A stretch of 64,000 nucleotides of DNA from Bemisia tabaci (taxonomy: Eukaryota > Arthropoda > Insecta > Hemiptera > Aleyrodidae): positions 10,664,001 to 10,728,000 of the forward strand of contig NC_092801.1 in NCBI RefSeq assembly GCF_918797505.1, in the 5' to 3' direction. Below the pieces are notes generated by a model, which was not told the origin of the DNA, searched no databases, and saw only the letters and a list, made by a program, of their open reading frames with translations. Below, piece after piece: positions 35,918 to 48,000 of this stretch. Both the position numbers and the translations under genes were made by a program. Numbering within the stretch: the first letter of the stretch is position 1; each line of letters opens with the position of its first letter.

Positions 35918-36034
35918 TCAAGGGAATGAGTATGTGTTTCTCCTCATTTTCGGTTGGTGCGGATTATATATTTCAAAACTCTCAAAATCTGTGCTTCCAA
36001 TGCCACATATCCCTTTCTGCATCAGGAAGTGGCC
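35918..36034 (-). CDS. Protease-like gene terminal exon
   Basis: The exon encodes GHFLMQKGICGIGSTDFESF, ending RRNTYSFP and TGA. This is the GYxxMxxGxNxCGI C-terminus of papain-family enzymes with a short basic extension. Acceptor ccgcag. Confidence 0.88.
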   Translation of the reverse strand, partial: GHFLMQKGICGIGSTDFESFEIYNPHQPKMRRNTYSFP

Positions 36035-39000
36035 CTGCGGAAAATCAAATATGTAAGTCATCATTATGGAAAGAGTCATAAATCTTCTTCACAGAAAAAA
36101 ATAGGGTAGTCAACACAACCAGCGGCGGGTTAAAAATGCGTCAACTATAGTGCCGTGGTTACGATAACTACTGCGGTGGAGGTCACAACTAACCAGGTAG
36201 TTACATCAACAACGACGGATGTTGATGTAACTACCGCGGGCAGTTGTGACCTCCACCGCGGTAGTTATCGTAACTACCGCACAGTAGCTGGCGCATTTTT
36301 AACCAGCCGCTGGTTGTGTCGACTACCCTATTTTTTTCCGTGTTTGTCAAATCATTGAAAGAGTAAATGCGAGACATCATGGAGATTGAATTTGTCGCCA
36401 ATGGGAACTGAACTGGGAGCCAGCTTATCGATGACACCCACACTTGCATATTGATGGTTTAATGGATCGCATCCGATACATCAAACAGGTAAGGTTGTAT
36501 CGGTATCGATTAGTTCAACATGTATACATAGCCTCAAAAGTCAGTTGACCAATCCGAAGAACGGGTTTTTCGTGATGGATTTTTTATTCTCATGTTTACA
36601 ATATGGCAATGAAAAGTGAAATTATTGGGAATTTTCTCATTTTCAGTTTTCCCAACTTAGATCCTAAAATTCTTGTTTGAGGTTATTGCTTTGAAGCAAA
36701 CGATACATCGAACCATCATCGATCACGATCTTTAAGTGGATTGCATTTTGCAAAAAGGAACCACTAGCATTGCAATGTTGCTAAGATTGTGCAACTTCTT
36801 TTGTCTTGGAGGAAAAACCCGATTATCCATTAATAGTTTCTATTTTACTCGCTAAAAACTGTAAATTTAAGACAAAAATTACCATCTAAATTTCATAGTT
36901 TTTCACGATTTTCACAATTTTATTGCAAAAGATGAAGTTGCACAATCTTAGCATCATTGCAATGCTAGTGGTTCCTTTTTGTAAAATGCAATCCAAGTCA
37001 AAAAATGTGTACCTCCGTTCCTGCACTGTTTCAAATCTACGCTCATTTTTTGTTCTTTGAGAATTACCTTTTTAATTGTATGATACGTATGGTATGGTAT
37101 ATGCGAGAAAAAACAATAATAAATGGCCCGAGCTGTATGTAGCAAGGTGGAGAAATGGTGGTGGTCCTCAATATTTCGCGGAGAAAACAAAGCCAAGGAG
37201 TTCTAAAACAATTTCAATTATAGTCAAAACACGTTTTTTCTCTAATGAGTACCAGTACAAGACTGAGAGGGAGGGGAGCAGTGGCGTGGCGTGCTTTGCG
37301 ATGTATTGATTGATCTGCCTTTTAAACCAATGGAAAAATCGATTAACAGGGTGTTCGCAGCGAACACCTTAATAATCGATTCTTTACCATAGGTTTAAAT
37401 GGCATAACAATCGATATATCGCAAAGCACGCCACGCCACTGGAGGGGAGGGAGTGTACAATTGAGTGTATTATAACATTTCAAAGCAAGTTGCCTGAGCT
37501 AAAAATTCCTCCCCCCCACCCTCAGTCTTGTACTGGTACTCATTAGTGCAAAACATTTTTTTTGACTTTAATTGAAAATTTTTTGGAACTTCTTAGCTTT
37601 GTTTCCCCGCGAAATGATGTGAACCTAGCACCATTTCTCTACCCTGTTACATATATATTTGTGAATATGTATATGTACATGTACTAGGGCTCAGACACAA
37701 AATCCGGTGAAAAGCTTAAAATACCTACTTTATGAATAAATATTGCATACCTGTAAGCCCCAACTGCTAGGTGCACTGTCCCGGAGGATCCACGCGTCTG
37801 AAATTAAAATGTAAATGTAAATTTTCAACTGAATTCGGTTTATTTTTCTGTCCATATTATTAGTAATCATGTGTAAAGAGATTTTTCCGAGGTCATCGAT
37901 TGCCAGTTACTTTTGTCGTCGTTAAAAAACCTCATTTGAATGAAATAAAGAAATCTTTCAATAAATAAAAAAAAATCCCTGGTGAAGAAAACATTCATTA
38001 AACCAAAAATAAGATTTTTCACGTATAAAACGATTTTTATCCATATTTTCTGAGAGTGAAGAATAAACCTCGCACGCGAAACAATCACAGTGAATAATTC
38101 ATTGATACCAACAAACGAATCATGAAGTTGAACGCTTACAAACGTCCAATGAGTTTCTCACAGTGCGGACTGATTTAGTGCATAGATCATTCGATATAAT
38201 ATCGAAATCTTGGTTCAAACCAAAACAAACTGACATAACATCATGTACGAATTGTTCATGAGTTAATTTTGATAATTTATTAAAAATTAGTCATCGACCG
38301 GTTCTAAATCAATTAAAGACTCATTAAACAGGAGAACTTTCGATGCGGTAAAAAACACCTCGACGCATTTTACCACCATGGCACAAAGGGCGCGAATTAG
38401 AAACAATGTTTCTTGTTTGTTGACATTGGAATCAAGGGTTCGATATTATATCGCCTGACGTTATAGCTTAGCACTAAATCAGTCTATTTGAAGGGAGGTA
38501 ATGAAGACTGAAATACCTTTGTAGTGCCCAACAATAACAACGCCGTGATTTGCGTCTCCTGGCCCATCGGGACAATAGTCTGTTTCGAATACTCCTGAAA
38601 CGTAGAACTGAAACAAAAAACAAGCAGTTTCACGAGCAAATATGTGTCAATACAGCGAAAAAATTGGAATGTCCGCATTTTCTCCAAATGTTCAAAAATC
38701 TTGTCTTCTTCGCGTATCCGATTCGGAAAATCCATAGTTGCATATATAGCTATGGTAATGCCATTCGACTGGAAGTTGGGTTTGCGAACCGAATGGTCGG
38801 GATGATATAGAACACCATGTCCACCATAAAAATGTGCCAATACAGCGAAAAGATTAGCATTTTCTCCAAGTGCTTAAAAATATTGTCTTCCTCGTGTATC
38901 TGATTAGGAAAATTAATGATTGCATACGACTATGGTAATGCTATACACATAAATATCATATACATAGACTGGTGAAATAATAAAACACTTAATTTTCCTA

Positions 39001-42000
39001 CAGCAAAAGACACCGAATTCCAAACGTGAACCGAACGTTCGGTTACACGAACTGAAAGTTAGGTTTGACGAACCGAACAGTTGGGATGATGAAGAACACC
39101 ATGTCCTCCTTAAATTTGCAGATATGCAATTTTACCCTCTTGAAAGTCGAAATAGTTGTATCACGCGTTTCGCCTTATCAAACTTTTCTACTCTCACGTT
39201 AAAGTCTGCAAGTCAACCAAGAAGAGATTCTCCTTCATTTCGTGGCTGCGCAATTTTACCTACTTGGAAGTCGAAAGAGTTGTATCACGCGTTTCGCCAC
39301 CTCCAACTTTTCTACTCCCACGTTAAAGTCTCCAAGTCAGCAGGAAAGAGATTCTCCTTCATTTCGTGGATATGCAACGTGACCTATTTTGAAGTCGGAA
39401 TAGTTATATCACGGATGTCGCCCCATCTGACTTTTCTATTCTGTATAATGTATATATTTGTATTTTATAATTTTGAGAAAATTGAGATAAATCAAGATAA
39501 GTGACAATGTCAAGTGAAGAAGACGCCTAGGAAAGGGCGATAAGGGGCTTTACAAGGAACAAGGGTGCTCCAACTTCCTGAGGACCTGTGGGAGAACAAG
39601 GCACTATGGCGGTTAGGCGTCGCAGAGCGCGAGAGACCGCTGTTAAAGTGGCTCTTATGGATGTATGTAAAAATTCACCAGTTTTTCGTTACACTGTATA
39701 ATTAAGATTATGCTGAGAAATGTTTATCCTTCCAAAGCCCTTCAGGGAGTTGGCAAATCCTCATTTCTTCTAAAAAACCCTGTCGCCACCCTTTCACTGG
39801 GCGTCCCCTTCGTCTCCTCACGGGAGGAACCCAATCAAGCAACTTCTTTGACAGCCTTTCGTCCGTTATCCTTTTGACATGACCATACCAGACAAGCTGT
39901 CTGGTCATGACGTCGAATATGATGTCATTCTCGACTCCCATGATCTGACGCACTCTTTCATTGCGCACCCGATCTCTCCTAGAAATTCCTGCAGACCTCC
40001 TCCAAAAATCCATCTCCGTTGCTCTTCGCATCCCCTGTGTCCGTCCCTTCAGCTGCCAAACTTCACATCCACATGTAAGAATACTTTTGACTACAACTAG
40101 ACTGACTATCCCTGCTAAAAATGATGAGTAGGCTATTCAGAATTCGCCGACTCACATGAGTAGAATTTCCTACTTATATGAGTAGAAATCCTACTCATTC
40201 ACTAGAATATTCTACTCATAAGAGTAGAAAAGTTCAACTCATATGAATTCAATTTTTTTCATTTTTCAGAAGTTCTGTTTTTGATCAGGAGACACCGATA
40301 TATTTGAAAAATAAGAACATTTTGTTCGGATAATTTTTTTGATGCGGTGACTAGTTTCTGAGATATCGGACACGGTAGATTCAACGCTGAACTCATGTCA
40401 GTTGAAATCTCTAGTCATATGAGTTGGAATCTCTAGTAATATGAGTCGGCCAAAAGTGAATAGAGAAATTCTGCTCATATGAGTTAAATTCTATACACAT
40501 GAGTTGAAATTCTATTCATATGAGTTGAAATTCTATTCATATGAATTGAAATTCTATTCATATGACTTTGATTACCTACCCATTTGTACTCACCATTTTT
40601 AGCAGGGTAGATTTTTTTATTCAATAAAAATATTTCTTACTTGAAGCTCCGCCTTGGCGTGCACGTCAGTTGGGAGTGGACTGAATCGTAAATGTTCCTC
40701 CAGTTTACGTGGATCCGCTCGGATGAAGTCAGCAATCTTTGCGTAAGGATTTACGGCTACGTGGGTTTTACAATTACCGGTCATCGCTGTGTATGGGTAT
40801 GCTATGGCGGTTGGTAACCCATATTTCTTGATATATTCCATGGAATCGGCAATCGTCCCACCCTCGCAGCCCCAGCTTCCAGTATCGCAGTCGATCAAGG
40901 CTACCAGAAAGTTTCAAACTTGCATGAATAAAGATTGACTTTTCTTTGGAAAAGCTGAATTTTTAGGGATAATTCCGATTTTTCCTGGGAAAATCAATCG
41001 TAAATGTTCCTCCAGTTTACGTGGATCCGTCCGGATGAAGCCGGCAATCTTTGCGTAAGGATTTACGGCTACGTGGGTTTTACAATTACCGGCCATCGCT
41101 GTGTATGGGTATACTATGGCGGTTGGTAACCCATACTTCTTGATATATTCCAGGGAATTGGCAATCGTCCCACCCTCGCAGCCCCAGCTTCCAGTATCGC
41201 AGTCGATCAAGGCTACCAGAAAGTTTCAAGCTTGCATGAATGAAGATCGACTTTTCTCTGGAAAAGCTGAATTTTTAGGGAAAATTCCGATTTTTCCTGG
41301 GAAAATCAAGCTGATTGTGAGCCCGAAAAATTTCGGTCATTTTCGGAACCAACGCTGAAATTCTACGCGGAATTGGTTTAGTGCATGCAAATTTACCCGT
41401 GTTGACCAAGGGGCTGATTATTGAAATTGATAGACAAAGCTATAGACAAAGAAGACATAGGGCGTATGGAGCCATCCTTTTCGTAGAAATGGGTGGTTTA
41501 CTCTACGGGCTGATTATTGGAATTGATAGACAAGGCCGTAGACAAGGAGGACAAAAAAGATATGGAGGCATCCTATACTGGTGGAAGCGGGTGGTTGCAA
41601 TGAACAAAGGAGGTAGGGAATAGACTAATTAACGGCAATCTACGAGGGAACCTATAGTTAGTCCAGCATTTTCTCCCTTGTTAGTCTACCTACAAGACCA
41701 CCCATTTCAACGATAAGGATGGCTCCATACGCCCCCACCCCATGTCTTCTTTGTCTATCGCTTTGTCTCTCAATTTCAATAATCAGCCACTTGCTCAACA
41801 CGGGTAAGTTTGCATGCACTATGCTAATTCCGCGTAGGATTTCAGCTTTGGTTCCGAAAATGACCGAAAGATTTCTGGCTCACGATCAGCTTGATTTTCC
41901 CAGAAAAAATCGGAATTTTAAGCCCTGAAAATTCAGCTTTACCAGAGAAAAGTTAATTTTCCGGGAAATTCGTGCACGATGCAGAAAAACTAATGTCAAT

Positions 42001-45000
42001 TTCGGACGAAGAAGCCAAAATTACAATAGATGTAAAATAGTGCGCGCCTGTTTCTCCGGACATGTGCTCTTTTCCGGCCATTCAACACCATGTAAAGCTC
42101 GTCCGATTGTTTTGCATCGGAAAGCAGGGCAAAATTTTTTTCTCAGATAACAAGTGAACTTATCTTCACTTCATTTTTGCCGCTAAAGTCAAAAACGACA
42201 TTAGTTTTTGACATTAGTAATTCGTTGTAATTCGTAGTAATTCGAGCACGCCGGAAAATTGACTTTTCTCTGAAATTCGATTTTTAGGGAAATTTCCGAT
42301 TACTACGGGGAAAACCGAGCTGATCCAGCAAAATGGAATCAGTTTTGGTATTCGGAATTGGAAATCGTTTTGGAATCAGCGCTAAATATCTACCTAAATT
42401 CTGTTGACACATTTTAAGCAAATCTAAAACAAAAAATTGTAGACCAGTGATATCAGATAGGGTCAGATGCACCAGTCACAGAATCGTTTTTGATAATCCT
42501 CAGTGCTCATACACCAGCAAAAATTCATAAAATCTGTACAAATGCCAAGTTTTTCCGTCCGATATCAACGGAAATATCGCCCTTTGAAGAACACGATTTC
42601 ATGACGTCATTCACCAAGATTATGCATACCACGATTTCATCCACCTTGAATTCATGAACCTTTGATACACTCATTTAGTTGCTGGTTACTCACCGTGAAA
42701 CTAACAGTATGTGAGTTGTTTCTGAATACAGCCGCAATTATTGTACTTCCTTATTGCAAAATGTACCTATAGTCTTTGTATCTCAATCATGCTAGAAATT
42801 GTAGTTCCTTATCGTAAAATGCAGTCCAAGTGTTGTATCTAATAGTCCAGGCAAATAAGCCATGAAAGGGGCTATAGCCTGCAAAAATCCCGGGTAGCAA
42901 TGTTTTCATCGATTCCTATGTAATTTTTGACGCTGAATCCGAATTTCAACTTTGCGCCATTAAATTCGGACCGGAAAGTTGCCAAATTTGGCAAAAATGG
43001 CCTAAAATCGGCCTTTTTTCCGGATTATGGCCTGTAACTTGCCAAAAATTGATCTGACGATAAAATTAGTTATTTTCAGAAATAAAGCTCGTTAAATTTC
43101 CTACAAATCAGTTCCTATACACTTTTTTGCTCAGGGCAAAATTAAGCGCGCTGGCGGGCTCCGATCTTTGTAAAATGTGCGAAAATTGCGCATACTGTAA
43201 TGTGTTGGGTTATGCTTATTATTTACATCAATTCATTACACTAAGTGTAAATTTTATCATCTGCACTTAATTTGTCCAGAAATTACTCGTCGGACGATTA
43301 AAACAGGAGACATCGGGCAAAAACCGCGAAAAACACAATTTTCGCACATTTTACAAAGTTCGGAGCCCGCCAGCGCGCTTAATTTTGCCCTGAGCAAAAA
43401 AGTGTATAGGAACTGATTTGTAGGAAATTTAACGAGCTTTATTTCTGAAAATAACTAATTTTATCGTCAGATCAATTTTTGGCAAGTTACAGGCCATAAT
43501 CCGGGAAAAAGGCCGATTTCAGGCCATTTTTGCCAAATTAGGCAACTTTCCGGTCCGAATTTAATGGCCTTAAGTTGAAATTCGGATTCAGCGTCAAAAA
43601 TTACATAGGAATCGATGAAAACATTGCTACCCGGGATTTTTGCAAAAACCGCAAAAAAACGCGATTTTCGTTCATTTTTCGAAGTTCGGTGCCCGTCAGC
43701 GCGCTTAGTTTTGCCTTGAGCAAAAAAGTGTATAGAAACTTTTTTATGGGAAATTTAACGAACTTTTTTTTAAAACAACCAAATTGTCGTCAGATCAATT
43801 TTGGACGAGTCACAGGCCTTAACCCGCAAAAAACCAAATTTTCGCTCATTTTTCAAAGTTTGGAGCCCGCCAGCGCGCTTAATTTTGCCCTGAGCAAAAA
43901 AAGTGTATAGGAACTGATTTGTAGGAAATTTAACGAGCTTCATTTCTGAAAATAACTAATTTTATCGTCAGATCAATTTTTGGCAAGTTACAGGCCATAA
44001 TCCGGAAAAAAGGCCGATTTTAGGCCATTTTTGCCAAATTTGGCAACTTTCCGGTCCGAATTTAATGGCGCAAAGTTGAAATTCGAATTCAGCGTCAAAA
44101 ATTACATAGGAATCGATGAAAACATTGCTACCCGGGATTTTTGCAGGCTCTTTTCCTTGTTTGCCTGGACTATAAAACGAGCTAGAAAAAGTGGTTCCCG
44201 TTTGCAAAATGTAGTCCAGTTCGCATTTAAGAATATTGAAAGATGCTAAATTGGGTTGTGTGAACTCACTTTGTTTGGAGAGTAGGGTGATCTTGCCTTC
44301 CGCCCTAGCCAACACGATCTCAACAGCACCGACTGGTGCAAAAGAATAACAAGCAGCGCAATTTCTACCAAACTTGACCTGCAAGCAGAATTTAAAAAAG
44401 AAACAAACAAAAAAGTCCAAGCACTATTTAGCAGATAACCCTAGATTATTCTTGAAAAAGCGCTTGTATAGGTGAATTACAAATAATTTGGTTTGAGATA
44501 TCCTCGCGCCGGTTCCCATGTACATTCAATCACTTGTATAGTATAAATGAGGAGCTTTCCGGAAAAAGGGCACATAGCAAAAAATAGTGTTTGAGAAAAA
44601 TACATTTTAAGTATCCATCATTAATTTCTGGCCACTGATGGTACCTTTCATCGCAGCTTGGACTCCTGATTTCGAACGAAAGTCACTGTCAGTAGCCATG
44701 ATCAAATACATTTCTCAATTTAATGATCAAAACTTCCAATGCATTTCTCTCAAACGCAATTTTCTGCTATGTGCCCTTTTTCTGGAAAGCTCCTCATATA
44801 GACAACATTTTTCAATTTGGAACTATAAATTCTAGCCCGGTTTAAAAACAACGTATGTGCCATTAGTTTCCCTATTCACAAAAGTGTTTTTCCAGAGGAG
44901 CCAGAATTTATAGTTCCAAATTGCAGTGCAAATGAAGGACTGACTCCAGAATATTTAAGCCCAATTTTTTCAGATTTTTACACCATATCCGCACAAGCAA

Positions 45001-48000
45001 TGGTTCACGAAACTTTCAGCTGAGCATCGTTTCTCGTCCCCTCTCTGTGCGCAGATGGATAGGAGCAAAGTCCGTCGAAATCAGTGGCTGTCGTCATGCA
45101 ATGGAGCTCTTGCAAATGTTTTAAGGATTTGCAATTTACGCACATAATCCAACGTAAAATCTCGCGAAAAACATGATGGTGCCTCTGGTCTTCTCTGAAG
45201 CGAATTCCAAAGCTCAAAAAAAGCTCTCGAAGTTGAGTCCGTAATGGAGGGGATCTCTCAAGCTACGCTGAAAGTCAAACACTCTCAATGCATACATAGA
45301 GAGAAAATGCATTAGCAAGGATTGCCTCTTTGTTTGGGGACTCCAAAGCTAAAACCACGACAGTCTTGCTAATATATTTGCTCCCTATTATCAATCTGAG
45401 CATGGAGAACTACTAGATGGAGGTAGACTTTCAGCGTAGAGTGGGGGACCCCAGACTCCTCTCTATTACGGCCTCAAAGTTGAGAGCTTTTTTTTAGCTT
45501 TGCCTTTTGTTTCAGAGAAAAGCAACGGCACCATCGTGTTTCTCGCGAAATCTTCCGTTCGCAGCAATAATTAAATCGCAAATCCTTGACGCGTGCAAGA
45601 GATCCATGCACGTAAGAGATACAGCCAGATGAACGTATTTCTGCCAAACGGAACTATGTGCATAATGTCGTGAGCCCTGTTACGCATATATATCATTATG
45701 GGTCTCAGGGCTCATGTCGCAATGCACATAGTTCCGTTTGGCAGAAATACGTCCAAATAAATGCACTCTCTACAAGTAAAATCGCACGAAACTCACATTG
45801 ATCACGTCAGAAAAGTCTGGAATCCATTCCTTCTTGCGCAATCTACGTAGTTTAAAACACGCTTTTTCTATTTTCTCGATTTTCTCACGTCTACGGGCAG
45901 TTTTTCTCAGTCACCGCCAATCAGGTTTGCACACACAGGGATCAGAAAAACTAATCTGAGTAAACAAACAATTTCACTGACTTTTTCTATTACATGAATT
46001 TAATCGTTTTCAAGCATTTGTTTTCTTTGTCTTTCTTTATTTTGCATAAACCAAAGCTTTGAATTCATTGAAATCTTTCAAATGAAGAGTTTCTGACAAT
46101 TCGCAAGATTGATTTTTATTTCGGTTAGGTCTCTCTCCGGGCAAACTTGACCGCCGGCCACCAAGAAAAACTGTCCGCGCACACTGTAAATTTGAAAAAT
46201 CGTGTTTCAAACCTACGCAGATTGCGCTCTGAGGAACGGATTTCAAACTTTTTTGATGTGACCAACGTAATTTTCGGGCGAATTTACACTTAATAAGTGT
46301 ACTCAGTCGTCTGCATCTGTTGCTTGCAATAGAGTCCCTTTATGGAGAGAGTTGAGACAACGTGGCTTGTGGATGTCACAAACAGGAATAATGGAATCTT
46401 TATTCCCGTTCGTGGCACTGTGAAGGCCTAAAATACAGGAACCAATCAGAATTGGATTTGCATTATCTTCACTCTCAGTATGAAAGGACTCCAGCGTGCA
46501 ACAGACCCATTAAAACAAACGTAAACTTCTGTTCGCTCTAACTAAAGTTTTGCTTGAGACCCGTTGCATACTTGAGTCTCAGTCGGCGGATACAGATTGG
46601 CGGGAACGCGCCAATCGATGAGAGGGCTTCCTAGTGGCTCTCTGCCGACGTAGTGCAAAGTCCCGAAAGGCGAGGTTCGATATGAGGGTGGGACCGAGTT
46701 CCCACGCCCCCGGTGACTAGACTGCTGAGAGGGTGCGCGCCTAGGGGTAGGCGTGGGTGGCGCTGAGCCACTTCTTCTCCTCCTGGATCTGTTGAAAGAA
46801 TTCAGCATTCGGGGCTGTAGTCTTGCGGTTCTGGTAGATCCATCTCTCCGGCGAATGGCACCGATCGATGCCATATATTCTTCGCCTGCGCAGAATTTAA
46901 GGAGCGCTTATAAATTACGCAGCACTCTTGAGGGAAAGGAGTTGCGACCCTGCGTTATACTGCCAATGGACCACTATACAAGATAGTCAAGTCACCTAAC
47001 TTGGAACAGACACCTAACTTGGAACAGTTGGGGAAATTTTTCGTCTGCCGCTCGTGGCAGCACTGCTTCTCTCTGTTTGTTTACCTTTGTGTGCAGATCT
47101 CACCGGCTATAGGTTAAGGCAGCGAATGAAGCAGCAGAATCCTCGTTGAATCCTGTTCCAAGTTAGGTGTCTGTTCCAAGTTAGGTGACTTGACGGTAGT
47201 GCGCGACTTGACTCACGCAGACGGAGATATTAACATTTTTATTTTGCGTTGGTCACAAGGAATTTGAACTGCCCGCTCACAAGAAACTCAAAGCTCTGAG
47301 TCAAGTCGCGCACTACAACGGTTTCAGCAAGCTTCTCAATCGAGCAATGTTCATTTCCCACCATGTGTTTTTCAAACTACAAGTAATTTGCTATAGCTGA
47401 GCCAAAGCGTCAAGTTTGAGGTTGCCAGATTTTTTTTATCGCAGAGAGAGACGTTCATGATAACGTTTAGCCCGCGATGTGAATCACGTAGAGCATGGAG
47501 TTTTCATGAGCGGGTGGTTTCAATTCACGCACCAAGAATCTATGAATATCTTCGGGAGTAGTTGATTTTGGTGATTTTCGTTGTGCGCATCGTGGTTTAC
47601 GTGAAATTTGTATAAAGACACATATATCAGAATGCTGAAATTCGTACCTTGTCTAGTTATCCATTGTGAAGTAAGAAGTGCATTTCAGACTTTGCCGATG
47701 CGCTCATCGTGATTTTTGAGACATTTTCTCTGATTAGCAATTCTTATTTGGACGTATTTCTGTTGAACGGAACTAAGCACCAATTTGAGTTCCTTTTGAG
47801 GATTTTAGAATCCCGGATAGCGCGTTCTGTCAAAAGGAACTAAGCGCCATGGAAAAGCATTACGAGTATAGGACGGATCGAACATCGAGTTCTGCAACAC
47901 CGGCCAATCCAAGCCCCCCTCTCCCTTCCTCTCCCGATGGCGCTTCGTTCCGTTGGATAGAAATACGTCCATTTTAGCTCTAGCAAAAGTTTGCAGCAGG

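Noticed and set aside
43575..43910. A 111-codon open frame (and its twin at 53462-53764)
   Set aside because: It lies entirely inside palindromic 1.33-kb elements, has no recognisable domain and is mirrored on the other strand.
46542..46571. Continuation of the open frame beyond protease exon 4
   Set aside because: The CAA/GTATGC donor at 46571 fits the phase of the active-site exon. The extra codons are intronic.
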